Shown one piece after another: positions 1 to 11,984 of a stretch of 64,000 nt of DNA. The notes under the pieces are model-generated. The model saw nothing but the letters and a program-made list of their open reading frames with translations. It was not told the DNA's origin and made no database searches. Both the position numbers and the translations under genes were made by a program. Within the stretch, counting starts at the first letter, position 1. Each line of letters opens with the position of its first letter. The DNA comes from Porphyra umbilicalis (taxonomy: Eukaryota; Rhodophyta; Bangiophyceae; Bangiales; Bangiaceae): assembly GCA_002049455.2 (NCBI GenBank), contig KV918771.1:310001-374000 (forward strand), written 5' to 3'.

Positions 1-1354
1 GCCCACCTGCGTTTCTTCTGGGGCACCAGATGGCACAGGTGCGCAGTCTCTGTCTTGTGGACTGTAGAGACCCGGCTCAATTACTGTGAAACTAGGCCGC
101 CTGACGCAGCCAATGGGCACGTGGTCACATTCATTGAACCGGCAATCTGACAGGGTTTGGGCAGTGTTCTTGACATTGAATCATGAGAAGTCATTGGCTG
201 CATGAAGAGCCATCAGTGCCCTGTCTTACCATGTGACAGTGGGTGGCTGTGGCTTTCGCCGGTCATGCCAGGAGCAATTGCACTTCGGACGCTATCGGTC
301 CCCCGAAGCCAGGTGAGAGACGATCTGATGGACATCCTGACATCGGTCCACATCGGCAAACGTTTGCACTCGCAAACGTGCATGCTCCATTTCTCAGCAA
401 AGCACCATATGTGGCGCTTTATTTTAGAATTCTCATCTTATGAGGCTTGACGAGTTTGCAAGATGAGACACACACCTTATGCTCTTTGACGTGCTCTTTC
501 TGATGGTGCTCCCTGCGATCTTCATGCTTCTCTCCTTGTCACGTAGCGCTTGTATCTGTCCAAGAACAAATGTCAGGTACGTTCGACCTGGACGGAGAGC
601 CTTGCACGAAATCGCTCTCTCAGGGGCAGTCCGCATGGATTGGTAGGCTACTTCTGAACCAAGCGGCCCTGGAGGCCTCGACCTTTGAATGCCTCTAGCT
701 CCGTTCGGCACTGCACAAAAAAAATGAGATTTCTAAAGTAAAGCGCCACATATGACGCCTGATCCGTGATTGACCAATCAGGGCGGCGTTATGTTTATGC
801 GAACCAGCGATATGCGAGTCTGCGAACGGGCCACAGTATGAGGTCCTATTCCCTAGACTTCAGTCTTGGGTACTTATCAACATGGTAATGGGGTCACACA
901 CATACCTTTATTTTTCTAGTGCATGCGCGGGAGTACTTGCGGTTTTCCCCGTGTGCACACCTTTCAGAGGTGTGATTATAATCATTCCTGGGCTCGGGTA
1001 AAATGATTATAATCAACCCCTTGATTTTAAATCGTATGGGGCGATTTTTATTGATTTTAATCATTGGCCATGATTATAATCATTGGGCGCCTTTACGACA
1101 GTCCAGAAGTATGCACAAATATGACAGAAGTCCAATCAAGTCAACATTAGACGTGATAAGCCAACTTCCCAAACATCCTGTGCCAAGCTACGAGAGTGAC
1201 TTCGGCAGGGTTGCAGGCTGTGTCCCTGTCGAATGAAGACAGTGCCGACACCGCCGCCGCTGAGCAGCAACTGATGGTGAGAAACGATCGTGGAGCTGAA
1301 GCGACATGTTATTCTGGATAGTGAGACTCAGGTCTGGCCTGAGCTGTTGCTCGT
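1..1354. other. Left flank without recognisable gene
   Basis: Only short, overlapping open frames are present and none has a recognisable domain. Between about 970 and 1085 the sequence turns AT-rich and the palindromic motif TGATTATAATCA or close variants recurs several times. The region ends where homology to the NLR gene's last WD40 repeat begins. Confidence 0.6.
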
Positions 1355-1695
1355 GACAAGACACTGCGGGTGTGGGACGTGGATGCTGGGACCCTCTTGG
1401 CTGTTCTGGACGGGAAGTCCCAGTGGACATCGAGTTTTTTTCGGAAAAGCATTGCGTTCCCTGCATAGAACCCTCCCTGGGGAGCTGCGGGAGTGCGATG
1501 TGTGTGGTTGGTGGTGCTTCCTTTGCCGGGTTTGTCGACTATGATGGCAGGTGTGCACTCGTTGGCGATCATGGTCGGAGTCTTCGGTTTTTTGGTGCTC
1601 CGCCTCGGACGACTGTGGTGTGCTGTGTTTCGCCGAGTTGTGTCGTGTTCGGAACGCACCATGGCGGTGTTCATGTGGGCTGCTTCTTCTCTTAG
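1355..1695 (+). pseudogene. 3'-terminal fragment of the WD40 NLR gene
   Basis: Translation matches the C-terminus of the intact gene at 24130-29184: the end of the 13th WD40 repeat and the roughly 93-residue terminal blade, ending with the same Cys-Phe-Phe-Ser stop. Everything upstream (PH-like, helical, NB-ARC and twelve repeats) is missing because the inverted duplication began within the last repeat. Two extra T residues in a homopolymer shift the frame relative to the intact copy near the upstream edge. With no promoter or upstream exons it is a truncated copy, but its transcript, if any, would be antisense to the intact gene's 3' end. Confidence 0.9.
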
Positions 1696-1708
1696 ATAGC
1701 CTGCTAAT

Positions 1709-4700
1709 TTGTTTTCTCTCTCTAGACGGGCCAAACCGCGCGCCACCGCGCTGAGCTTGTGGGGTTTTCGCGCGCGGGGTGCTGATACGGCTGGTTTCAA
1801 CTGCCGTCTGCCTCTCTGCCTCCCGGCTGCAGGAGCGCTGCTCGCCACGCGGGGCCGATGCGCGCACGTTCAGCCTCTGCCCTACAACTGCGGTGGGGCT
1901 GCCTGCCAACACACGCAAGAGGTGCAAAATGGACACGAGGGCACCCGCGTGGGACACAGCGAGCTCCACAAACGCGAAAGGGACCGCCCCGTGCTCGCCG
2001 CCCGCCGCTGGAACCGACACCACTGGGCGCACGTCACCCCCACGGCACACGCGAGAACAGAAACGGTTCCGTTGAGCCCATCGTCCCCCGCTGCCAGGCC
2101 AGCCGCCGCCGCCAGAGGCGGCGCACCCGCCATGTCCGGGCTCTGTGATCGGGAGGAGTGGCCAACAGCCGCTCCGCCACCCAGGTGCGAATCAGGGGTC
2201 GAGGAGGGGAAGAGGACGCGCCCCAGCCCCGCTGCCCCCTGGCCGCCGCCGCGGCCGCGGCGGCCACACCCGCGGTGCCCGCCCGGAGCAGCAACGGAAG
2301 CAGGCTCGACGTACGTCGCCCGACCGCCGCGGGTGGGCAGCCCGCCGCCGCTGCCGCCGCCGCCGATGCCGCCTGTGCCCAGCGGCGGGCGGTCTGATGA
2401 CGCAGACACCACGTGCAGGAGGGGGGACAGGAGCGGCGCGGGGAGCGCCCAGCAACCAGCACCGCGGGGGGTGGCGGTGAAGCCCGAGCCCCCGCTACCC
2501 CCCCACCCACCGACACCGCCCACGCCACCTGGGCTACGGCGACGCCGAGGCGCCCGACCGTCGCCCACGGAGGGGAGGCAAGCGGGGCAGCCGGCGTGGC
2601 CGCCGCTGAGGGCTGTGCAGGATGGACGCGCCGCCGCCGCCGCCGCCGTCCCCGCCATACCCGATCCGCTGTGTCAGCCACGCGAGGGGGCGGGCGGGCC
2701 CACGCCGACAGCACCTGCGACACGCTTGTTCCCACCAGGCGCCCCCACCGTCGACACCGCCGCCGCCGCCATGGCCGCCCGGCGAGCAGGCGAGCGCCCC
2801 GCCACAACGGTGCACGCCGACGGCAGTGTTGGCAACGCAGAGGCTGACGCTGCTCGGAGACGTCGCGGGCCAGACACGGCCCGCAGGCGGCCGCCACTCA
2901 TGCCGGCGCCTGCTCCCACCCGCCATGCGTCGACGGCGGTGGCACAGGTGGCGGCAGCGTCTGCGGCGGTGGGCCACCGTTGCCGCCGCCGCGACCCACG
3001 CCGGTGCGCCCGACCGCAGCGGCCTACCCCGCACGGAGGCTCCGCCACCCGTCGAGCCGCCGCCACCGTCGCCGCCCCGCGCGCAGCGCGTGCGCGGCCG
3101 CTCGGCGCAGCGGCGACAGCGGCGGCGGCTGCCCCGACCGCCGGGGTGTGGTCCGCTGGAGCGCCGCCGCCCGACACCCTGCGGCAGCCGCGGCGGCCAC
3201 GCGACGCGGCCGCGGTGGGGTCGACCGCCGCTCGCGCCGCGCGGGCGCGGTGCAGGTGAGCCTCCCGGTGCGACGGCGCGGGCGGCACCGCCGCCGACTG
3301 CGAGGAGCGGCGGAGGGGGAGCACCAGCGCCCGCATCGGCCGTGGGCGCAACGTCCCGAGGGGGTTCCCTCCCGCCCAGCCGCACGGCGCACGGTCGCCA
3401 CCGCCGCGCTGCCACCCCCGACGCACGGGCGGGGTGCGGCTTCCACGCGCCGCCCACGCACGGGAGCGCGTTTGCTCCCAGACGGCAGCGAGGCGGTCGG
3501 CGGACCGTGTCTCCACCCCAATCCCCCGCCCGATTAACGGCACCGGGCGGGGGCGGCGGCGCGTGCATGGACTTCGGCCTCCCGCACAGTGGGAAGGGAA
3601 ACAGGGTGCTGTGCAGGTAGGGACCACCACCTGATCGCGGCACAAACCGTGCAAGGGAGCGCGGCCGCCAATCTTGGGGTGCGCGGTGCCGGCGGTCACA
3701 CCCAACGGCAGCCGCGCGGGATTCACCCGCTCGCGACAGGTGCCGCCGCTTACCGTCATGTGCGCCGCAACGACCCCGCAAGCCCAACCGCACGGCGTCC
3801 CGCCCGTCACCCCCGCCACTTGGGGTCGTGGCGGCGGCGGCGTAGACGCCCCCGCCCCCCAGCGACGCTGCCGCCGGCCGACCGCCGGTCTGACTGCGGC
3901 GGGTGTGGGCGGCCGACGCGCTCACCAGCCATGCTGCGCCCGCCCACACGCTGCGGCTGCGGGCGCGGGCGCCACCGCCGTCGCCGCTCTGGTCGTCGTT
4001 GCCGTCGCGCCGAGTCGCCCCCAGCACGACAGCGCCGTCCCCCTACCCCCCCCCAATCCCGCAGCCCCCCCACACCCCACCCCCCCGCCAGCACAACAGG
4101 CGCAGCGTCCGCCACCGCTCCGCGTCGTCACGGTGGCGGTGGCGACGCCACCCGCCGTCAGCGACGTTGCCACCAGACAACCACCAACATTGGCGCGGGG
4201 GGTGGCGGCGACCGACGTGCCCGCCGGCAGGGCGGCCCCCATCCCCCCACGGCGGCTGCGGGTGTGGGCGCCGCGCCCGCCGCCGCCACCCCGTGCCGCG
4301 TCGGCACGGCACGCCCGCCCTCCCAGGCGCGGCGCTTATCCCCCCCCGCTCCCACCCGCCGTCAACCGCCACGCGTAGTGGGCACAGCCGCCGTCGTCGC
4401 CGCAGCCACAGCCCCCGTGGCGGCAGCCGCCGGGGGGTCCACGCGACCACACGGGAAGGACGGGGGGAAGAGGGGGGCGGCGGGGCGGCGGCGGCGGCGG
4501 GAGGGTCCCTTCAGCCAAGGCGGCGTGGCGTGGCCACGACGCCGCCCCCGCAGGCGCCATCCTCGACGGCACCCGCCGACCACACGGGGGGCCGATGCGG
4601 CGACGGCGCCGCATCGAGGGAGCGCCGGGAGAGGAGGAAACGGACCGACCGCCGCCATGGCCCGCCGGGCGTCCAGCCTCCCCCACGCGGCATGCCACTG

Positions 4701-5009
4701 ACGGCCAGCCGCGCGGTACTCGTGGCTACGGCCGCCCGTCACAGGCTGCGCTGGCGGCGGCCAGATGCGCCACCCGGTGACGTTGCCGGCAAAGCGGCAA
4801 GGCGGGCGGAGCGGGTAGGGAGGGGCGGCGCGAGCGGGCGCCAAGCGGCCGCGGAGAAGGCCGGCGACAGGGCGGCCGGCAGCGACGGCCGGGGGGCAGG
4901 CGTCACGCGGGAGTGTCGCGGTCGCGACGACTACGGTCGAGGAGACCCGACATCCGCCGCAACGCCATCGAGCCAGGAAAAAGCCAGCTGCGTGCCGCCT
5001 TTGGCTTGA
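1709..5009. other. GC-rich low-complexity block, left arm
   Basis: About 3.3 kb dominated by GCC/CGG-type triplets, Pro/Arg/Ala-rich in every frame, with long overlapping open frames on both strands (for example 1709-3259 plus, 3903-5009 plus, 2534-4027 minus). Such overlap is expected from GC richness alone because stop codons are AT-rich. The plus frame 1709-3259 is open in both arms with about ten residue differences, so a 516-residue Ala/Pro/Arg-rich protein is possible but unsupported by any domain. Confidence 0.6.
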
Positions 5010-6496
5010 GGCGCTGAGAAGCTAAGGGTTCGGACGTGGAACGAGGGCGGGAATGGAGCTCGTTAAATGGGCTTTCCATTTGATGTAGTTCCTCCTTCTG
5101 AATGGATCTTAAGATAAGTTCGTGCGAATACCTTGGCCTGAGCTGGCATAACTGTCTGACATGCTCTCAGTAAATACACAACGCCCGTGTCAAAGGAGCA
5201 CACCTGCATTAAGTGATTATTTAGTGAATAACAACCAGGCAGATTTTAATGTGTACTTAATACAAATGGGCTCCTGCTTGATTTTAATTCTATGACCCAT
5301 TGGAGGTAACCCCCCTCGTTTAGAGATGTAATGATTTTCAGGTGCAGCTGTGGGTAGGACATCAGCAGAGCTGACAGGAATGCGCTTCGAGGTGATGGCC
5401 TTGTCATCCACCCCCTCCTTCCAAACGTTTCCAGCATTGGGAATAATCCCCACCGTCAGAAAGTGGCACTGTTCTACCACTACGACCATGATAGTGCAGC
5501 GGCACGCCGGGCCTACTCTCTTTCGTGCTCACATTCCGGACTGCGTGATGGCTCAAGCCATCCTCTTTTTCTGCTTGGACGAGCTGTTCGTGCCACTATG
5601 CTGCCCGCTACGTACGAGAATGCATGCCGGTGGATCTGCCCCCCCTCCACCTTGAACTGTATCGACCACCTCACTCGCGCAAAGCACAGCGGCACATTCT
5701 TCCGGCCTCTCCAGTCCATGACCTGAAAATAAACGCCCTCGGTGACATCTGAGACCTCCGCTCTCAAAGTATTGCTGATCCGCGAATTTCGTCCTTGGGG
5801 ACCGAGACCGACTTGCAAACAGACTCTGTACCAATCAGATGACCCCCTGAGACTGACTTGGGGCCGCAGATTGCTTAATTGTGCCCACACGGTCTGGAAA
5901 CCCACATCGGCACTTCTGTTTATTCGCCGTTCACGCAATAAAACAGTGGAAAATCTCAAGATCTCACCTGGAACGCCTGCTGCGCGTCAAGACATGCAGA
6001 TCGAGGGGAAGGAAACAGTGAGTTCTCCTTAATCCAAGGTCGTCGCACCCGATCCAGGCATTCTATTGGCCTTGGGACCTTCTTACTGTCGTTTTAGAAT
6101 GCTCTTATTCACAGTCAGTCTCTGTCTCTGTCCTCCAGGACATAAATCGGGAATCAGCAATGCCATCGACACTGCACTGCGCCACACCGCCGGAGAGCCC
6201 CGTAGACAGTGCACCCCGCCTCACGACCCTTTCCATCCAGATTCTTTCGCTATGAACACTATCGCGAACCGTACGGGCCAGCAAGAGCTCCCCATGGCGT
6301 TCAACTAGCTACGAGACACCCGACCACACGTACCAACATTCCCAGTTCAAAAAAAACGTTTGCGAAACTTTCAGGGGCTGCCGAAGGAACGAAAAGGATG
6401 TGTTGTTTGGTCTCAAAAAGTACTCCCACAACGCGCTCAAGCTCGCAAAAGAAGTTAAAAACGGTCTTCACCACGTTTGTAGATACCCTGACCTAG
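5010..6496. other. Moderate-GC arm segment with unplaced ORFs
   Basis: Base composition drops sharply after the GC-rich block. Several modest open frames are kept in both arms. The minus frame 5513-5959 (148 codons; mirror 19866-20312 plus, two residue differences) has ordinary-looking composition, and 5217-5489 minus (mirror 20336-20608) is identical in both arms. None matches a family I recognise. An A-run near 6350 differs by one base between arms and shifts the small plus frame 6209-6496. I cannot say which, if any, are genes. Confidence 0.35.
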
Positions 6497-6541
6497 TGTC
6501 TATTCTACCACGCCGTGGGATCAATTGATCACAGCTTGTAT
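6497..6541. repeat. piggyBac left terminal and subterminal repeat
   Basis: The first 15 bases are the inverted complement of the last 15 of the element. They are followed by GGGATCAATTGATCAC, which reappears beside the right end. Confidence 0.85.
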
Positions 6542-6990
6542 CATTTGATCCCATCCCCAAATCTTCGATTCCGGCCAGCCTACATATGTAAGCGGCCAGT
6601 GTACGGTGTCGCCTGCGCTTCTCGACGTCGACTTGCAACCTCAGCCGACTCGAGCGGCTCGCACTCAATATCAGTTTGATGGCAACATCCACGAGAAAGG
6701 TTCTGCATGCGCGCTCTAACAAAAACACACGAGTAGCATCGGTCCTCGACTCCCCGAAGTGGACCGCCCCCGGTTGCTCGAACGTGCCCCCTCGCCCCCG
6801 CCGCCAATCACCCATGCCGTGTGCCGTCGAGTTACACCTGCTGCTAGACGCTTCCGACCTCGAGAGTCGTATTGACAGCCTCAGTGCAAGATAGGAACAG
6901 AATACAGTGACCTACCCATTCGTCTACCCCCCTTCCCCCCCCTCCTCCCCTGGCCCGACAAATGCCTCAGACACGCGGGGCGACCAAGAA

Positions 6991-9342
6991 TCACATGACT
7001 GCGTCGTGCGCAGAAAGCACATGAGATGCAAAGAAGTTGCGCCCCGTCTTGGCCCCACACACGAACATCTCGCGGCCACTATCAGGTTGACGGCACTCAG
7101 AGCAGACCAGCGTGCTTGTTTGGGTGCTGCACACGCAACAGCGGCGTTGCGCCAAAAATACCCCCGCACCACCCGCCGATGGATGACGACGCTTGGTCGT
7201 CGGGGTCAGATGCACGCCTAAACCATATCCCAACGGTGGCGTGGGATTAGTGTCACCCGTGGCGGCACGAGGCCGTGCGCCCGTTGAATCAAGAGTGTTG
7301 TCGATGAGACCGGATGCCAGGTCCTCGTAGAACGCCGCCTGCTTCAGGGAGGCCGGTCCTCGCGCCCCCGAATGCAGCAGCCATGCATCGACGATGCAAA
7401 CACCCAGCAAAGAGATATTCACTCTCTGTGACCATTCGTGCGTCCCAAGCTTATGCTCCAATCTCAGGTCGTCTTGTCGACACCGGTTGTGACGGTCAAT
7501 CCGCGCACAACAGCCGTAGAAAATCTCAGCCACCTCCAGCTGGGGCACCGGAACCGCGATACGCTCCGCCCCCCCGTTTAGTTGACGCCAGCGCAACTGC
7601 TCGCACGGGGCGCCGGGACGCGCAGAACCAGCGGTCGCGACAAAAAAGCGCCGGTTTCGGTCCGCCCACATCGATGCCATGAGGTCTGGCGCCCCCGACG
7701 TGTCTGTGTGCACCATCAAGACCCAGCTCCCACGCGCACGAAACTCTCGAGTCGCGAGAGAGGCCATCGGGAACCGGCGTTGGGCCGTCTTGACAACACC
7801 AATCAGCCGGAGGCCCACGCGCTTGAGTGCCAGGGCGGCCTCCACGCTTGAAGAGTAGGAGTCGGCACAGACGATGGGGTCTGACCCGGCCCACGGGCCA
7901 ACAAGGCGCTGTAATACGGCTGTGCCGTGCAGCACCTGGCTCTCTTCTGCGGACATGTTGGCGTGTTGGTCGGCAGCAGGTTTCACGAGATGAAGCCGCA
8001 GCATGATACCGCTCCGTGCGCAGGCCGCATTTTAGATCTCGCAGCCGTTTTCCGGCTTACGGTTGATGGCAACGTACATAGGTAGCCCAACCGAGATCCA
8101 CGGCCCACCGAGACCATACCACTTGATCATCGACTCATCGACACAGATGGTGTCTCCCGGGGTCACGTATGCCTCCCGGTGGACATTGATGGAGGAGATG
8201 AAATCGTTGATGAGCGCCCACCAGTAGCGCTCGCCGCCGCTCTGGCCGTTGGCAGGCACACCGCCAGCCGGTTGCTGACTGAATGTCAGCGCCGACCACA
8301 GGGCGTCAAAACGGTGACGGGGCATGCCGGTTCGGGCGCCAAACGCCGGCGCGGGCATGTGCATGGACCGCGGCGCCGTCGCTCACAGGTCCGCACGAGG
8401 CCCAAACTGGAGGCGCGTTGCGAGGATAAGGATACCAAAAAATTTTAGAATCTCCCCCGGCGACGTAGGCGGTAGGCGCCGACTCTCCAAATTGGAGGAC
8501 GTCAGTTCCGTCACACGCGTCAGCTGGTCTTGGGGGAACACAGCAAAGAAGTATTCAAGCGGGGTCCTCGTACGACCAAAACCGACGGGATCCCCGCCCT
8601 CGTTGATGATGTCGCCCCCGAGAGCCCGTACCGACCACGGCTTCCTTGGACCCGGTCACCCGATGGGCTGTAAAACCTGTTGGTCGCGACACTCAAATCC
8701 GTGCGCCAATGTCGGAGATGCATCCGTGTGGGAAGCCAATCCAGACGTTCATTGTCCGGCCGACACGAGCGGTGGCGCAGGAGGTGACCCGCCAGCGGAC
8801 GGTGGTGAGACAGGGGTGCCGACCGGTGGCGTCGGTGGGCCTCTCGGGAACTCAGAAGCCCGCAACAGCAGGGCAGGCCCACCACCCACCATAACTGGGA
8901 GCTCCGCTGCCGAGTGACACGGGCTGGTCGCTGGTTCCGCCATGTCAACACGAGACAGGTCCCGAGCCGAGTCGGTTGGCGCCGTCGTGAGAGGAGTCGT
9001 CGGTGGGGGTTGAGTGGGCGTGGAATGCCCGTCAACACTGGAATCAAGCGGGGGGGGGATGGCATTGGATGGTGGGGGGCGTGGCATATCGAGCGCGTCG
9101 CCAGAACGAATGCTCCGCAGACCCAGGGTCTTAACGGCTGTCTTTCCGAGGCACTCAAACCGAACCGTGATCGTCGTGGATGCACGGCCACCGATCTTGG
9201 ATCTCTTGACCTCCAAAACGACGCCGTTGGCCATCGCCTCGTCAGCTTGGCTGCCCAAAAGCAGCGAGCACGTGAATGCGGAGCGAATGTGCTTGACCCT
9301 GGCATGCACGCGGGACCCCACAAGCAATCGAGGGTCGCCCAT
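6991..9342 (-). pseudogene. piggyBac transposase (degenerate)
   Basis: Cut-and-paste transposase of the DDE_Tnp_1_7 family, read leftward from 9342. The N-terminal part (9342 to about 8750) is followed by a Pro/Thr-rich linker. The catalytic region spans about 8560-7250 and shows the three family acidic motifs: VDESM (around 8110), VCADSY (around 7860) and ARIDRHNR (around 7490). The C-terminus has a Cys/His cluster (CCVCS, VCSEC, then His-rich end; about 7140-7000) typical of the family's zinc finger. The frame is interrupted by at least two premature stops (near 8390 and 8033) and by one frame change between about 8750 and 8556, so it is not expected to be active. The two stops look like C-to-T or G-to-A changes. 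All three catalytic Asp are still readable, so decay is recent. Confidence 0.85.
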
Positions 9343-9911
9343 GGTGGGACACGGCTGTCACACGAGGGGGCTAGCGCGTGGAGGAGTTTGGGGGGGGAGC
9401 AATGAAAGGGAAGGCACAGAGAAAGAGATGGAGTGCGGTGCGCGTGAAGCGGGCGATGCTCGGAGCGCAATTTCCTTCCCTCGAGAAAGGCATACCGCAT
9501 GTGACACGCCCGCACCAGGCCTGCGAAACGGCAAAGGGTGGGGAGGCGCACGGGCGAGGGGCAGGGTGGTTGAGCGCTCCCATGGCAAGGAAAAGCGCGC
9601 CTGTCACGGGTGTGGTGGGCTGTAAAACGCGGATGCACGGAGGCACGCCTTCGGCTGAGGTCCGGGGAAGAGTGCCTCCTCACTCTCTCTGTTGCTGCGC
9701 GGCGGGCCTTGCAAGCAGCACCCACGGCACTCCGCCTCTGAGGCCTCCAGACGCACGACAAGCATTTACACTGAAGGGGCTACCACTCAGCAGCCACATA
9801 CACTGAGAGGTCTTCCTCCTGTCCCAAAGCTAAACAGCCACGGCTGAGCTCGATTCTGGCGTCAGAATCCAAATCAAACGAGCGTTTTCTGCGCGGTCGC
9901 GTACTCAATAG

Positions 9912-9963
9912 TGGGATCATTTGATCCCATTGGGATCAATTGATCACAGTGGTAGAATAGACA
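9912..9963. repeat. piggyBac right terminal and subterminal repeat
   Basis: Contains the palindrome GGGATCATTTGATCCC, then GGGATCAATTGATCAC, then the 15-base inverted terminal repeat ending at the CTAG junction. Confidence 0.85.
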
Positions 9964-10850
9964 CTAGAGGCCAGGAAATTTGCTATAGATTTCGCGTTCG
10001 AATATGCAATCGTGGGATTGAATGCGTAATCGGGGTCGAGGTTCCCCCTTGGCACAGCATTCCATCGCAGTGGTGCATATCGTGATTTCACGCGCAAAGT
10101 TTGCGGCAAGTCGGTAGCAACGCACGCCGCAAGCCGGTAGCTACCCACGCGGCAAGCCAGTAGCCGCGCCCCTGACAGGAGGTGGCAGCGGTGCAGATTT
10201 GGCGGGGCAGCGGCGGCGCCCCAGTGGGCGGGCGGCGACGGCGGCCTCGCGAGGGGACGGCGCTGGCTCCCCCTCGGGAAGGCGGTGGCGGTCAGCGGCA
10301 CGACCTCCCCGCGGGTGCGGCGCCGCCTCCTCGTAGCTGGGCGCTGGACGGCAGATGTTCCAATGTCTATGGGCTCTCAGCGCATGCTCGACTCTGTGCG
10401 GCCTGCACCGTTTCCAACATCTCGCACCATGTCGCCCAGCTTTCCCATGGCGTCACTGCCTTTATTGCCCACAGAGGTGCGGCGGCTCTTGGTCGCCCCG
10501 TCGTGTTCAAGACCGCTTGCATCTCCGTGCTTCTGCCTTACGTCGGCACCCACGGTCCGCTTGATGCCTGTGTCACGCTCTCGCCCCCGCGATGTCTCCC
10601 ACTGTGTCAATGTGGGCGCCAAGACGCACGCTGCACGGCCGGACTTCCCCATACGGCGGGCTTCGTATGAGGACGCTAGTGCCAACATGGACGGCTTTGG
10701 GGACAAGGGAGACCTGCGGGGGGGGCAGAAGCAACGGGGCGGTACCCGCAAGAAGGGGGGCAGTCCGGTCGGCACGCGATGCTTTACGCGCGGGAAGCTC
10801 TCGACCGGGTGCTGCAAGGCCATTGAGAGGCCTGTGGCCTTTTACGCCAC
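9964..10850. repeat. Giant inverted duplication, left arm, inner part
   Basis: Continuation of the left arm beyond the transposon, reverse complement of 18444-19330 (coordinate sum about 29294). Between 10105 and 10172 there are nearly three copies of a 23-bp tandem unit (GCAAGCCGGTAGCTACCCAC and variants). The mirror arm has an open frame here (18449-19216 plus); in this arm that frame is interrupted. No recognised domain. Confidence 0.9.
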
Positions 10851-11984
10851 ATTTCTCGATCGCGTTTATCTCGGCTCGGTCGGCCCAAATAGAATGAGGA
10901 TTCTATCGTCACACGCCACAACTCCACGATCACGGACCGGGCATAGTCAGGTACTCGCAGTTCTGCCGGGCGCGCTGCAGCACGCCCGGCACTTCGGGGC
11001 AGCACCTTGGCTGGCGCATGACAGGCACTTGCCGGTCCCTGGTCGCTCAGCCTCAAGCCGCTTTCTTCCACTCTCGTTCGCGCAAGATGAGGTACGTTCA
11101 ACTGGCTTGCATACTCGTAGAAGTGGTGACAGACCAGGCCCGTAGGGTCCTAGCAAGCGTGCTTTCATGAGGCTGTGTATGGTTTCGGTACGCTCGTGCT
11201 TCATTTATTTTAGTCGCTTAATCGCTAGCTGATGCGTGTCACGGTTCGTGATTTGGGTGCGGTGGCTGAAATGCGTGTTCTGTGTGCCTTGCTTCATCAA
11301 CACACGTACCATGAGTGCATGGGACGCAGATGTGCATCAGCAGACTCCGCCACTTCAGCCGCCCCCCGCGTCCCGTCGGGGGCCCATGCAGGCCCGCGGC
11401 GCGCCGCCGCCGCCCGCCGGCGCCGACGCGGGCGACGCCCGCGGCGGCAGCCCCGACCGCGCGGGCGTGGCCACCGTGCCGGGGGGGCAGCCGCTCCCCT
11501 GCCACCCCGTCCGCAGAAGAGCGGCGGGTCGGCGCTGCCCTCGCCGTCGTTGTCTGTTTTCTTTTTGCCGGCCGCCGCCCCGCCCGGGCGGGCCGGTCGG
11601 CGACGCCCGCGATGGGCGCCCGCGTCGGCAGCGTTTTGGCGGCGGCCGAGGCGGCGGCGGCCGCCGCCGCCTCCCCCCCCCCGCACGGTCGGCCTTGTGC
11701 CGCGCCGGTTCCCCGCGGCGCGTCGCGGGGGTGGTCGTGCCTGCCGTTGGCGGCAGCGCCGCCTGCCTCCCCCGCCGCCTGCCGCCGCGTGGGGCGGGCA
11801 GTAGCGCTCGCGGGCGGCGGCGGGGGCCGCGCTGGACGCCACCGCGGCTGAGTGGCGGTGCGGAGAGCAGACATTAGGTCTACAACAGGAAGGAACGACA
11901 GCAGTAGAGCAAGGAGAAAAGTCAAGAGAGCAGTTGGAATGCGAGAAGAAAGAAATTAAACCGACAAGAAAGGCCGCCACATAC
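10851..11984. other. Spacer start with small GC-rich block
   Basis: Unique sequence at the centre of the inverted duplication. About 11350-11850 is again extremely GC-rich with overlapping Arg/Pro/Ala frames on both strands. No domain or RNA gene recognised. Confidence 0.5.

Larger units (their letters stand above)
1355..6496. repeat. Giant inverted duplication, left arm, outer part
   Basis: This stretch is the reverse complement of about 19330-24468. Paired positions add up to a near constant value (25825, or 25823 at the outer edge), so there are almost no indels apart from two extra T in a T-run near 1435-1441. The arm starts inside sequence homologous to the last WD40 repeat of the NLR gene, then carries that gene's tail, a 3.3 kb GC-rich block and a less GC-rich 1.4 kb segment. 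It is interrupted at 6497 by a piggyBac element and resumes at 9964. Confidence 0.95.
6497..9963. mobile_element. piggyBac-like DNA transposon
   Basis: Inserted in the left arm of the inverted duplication; the right arm (around 19326-19333) is unoccupied. The ends are inverted: TGTCTATTCTACCAC at 6497-6511 and GTGGTAGAATAGACA at 9949-9963, flanked by CTAG at 6493-6496 and 9964-9967. Just inside both ends are palindromic motifs such as GGGATCAATTGATCAC and a TCATTTGATCCC partner, likely subterminal binding sites. It carries a degenerate transposase gene on the minus strand. piggyBac normally duplicates TTAA. Here the sister site reads CTAGTTAA, so TTAA is present in the empty arm but absent beside the element. 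The family call rests on the transposase. Confidence 0.88.

Noticed and set aside
2034-5009. Many 100-500-codon frames on both strands in the GC-rich blocks
   Set aside because: Stops are rare in GC-rich low-complexity DNA, frames overlap on both strands and no domain is visible. Described as blocks instead.
6497-6560. tRNA or other RNA gene suggested by the short palindromes
   Set aside because: The palindromes are paired at both transposon ends and fit subterminal binding sites. No cloverleaf or promoter boxes were seen.
8520-9761. 413-codon minus frame across the piggyBac 5' part
   Set aside because: It is mostly out of frame with the transposase. Only a short segment coincides with the expected protein.
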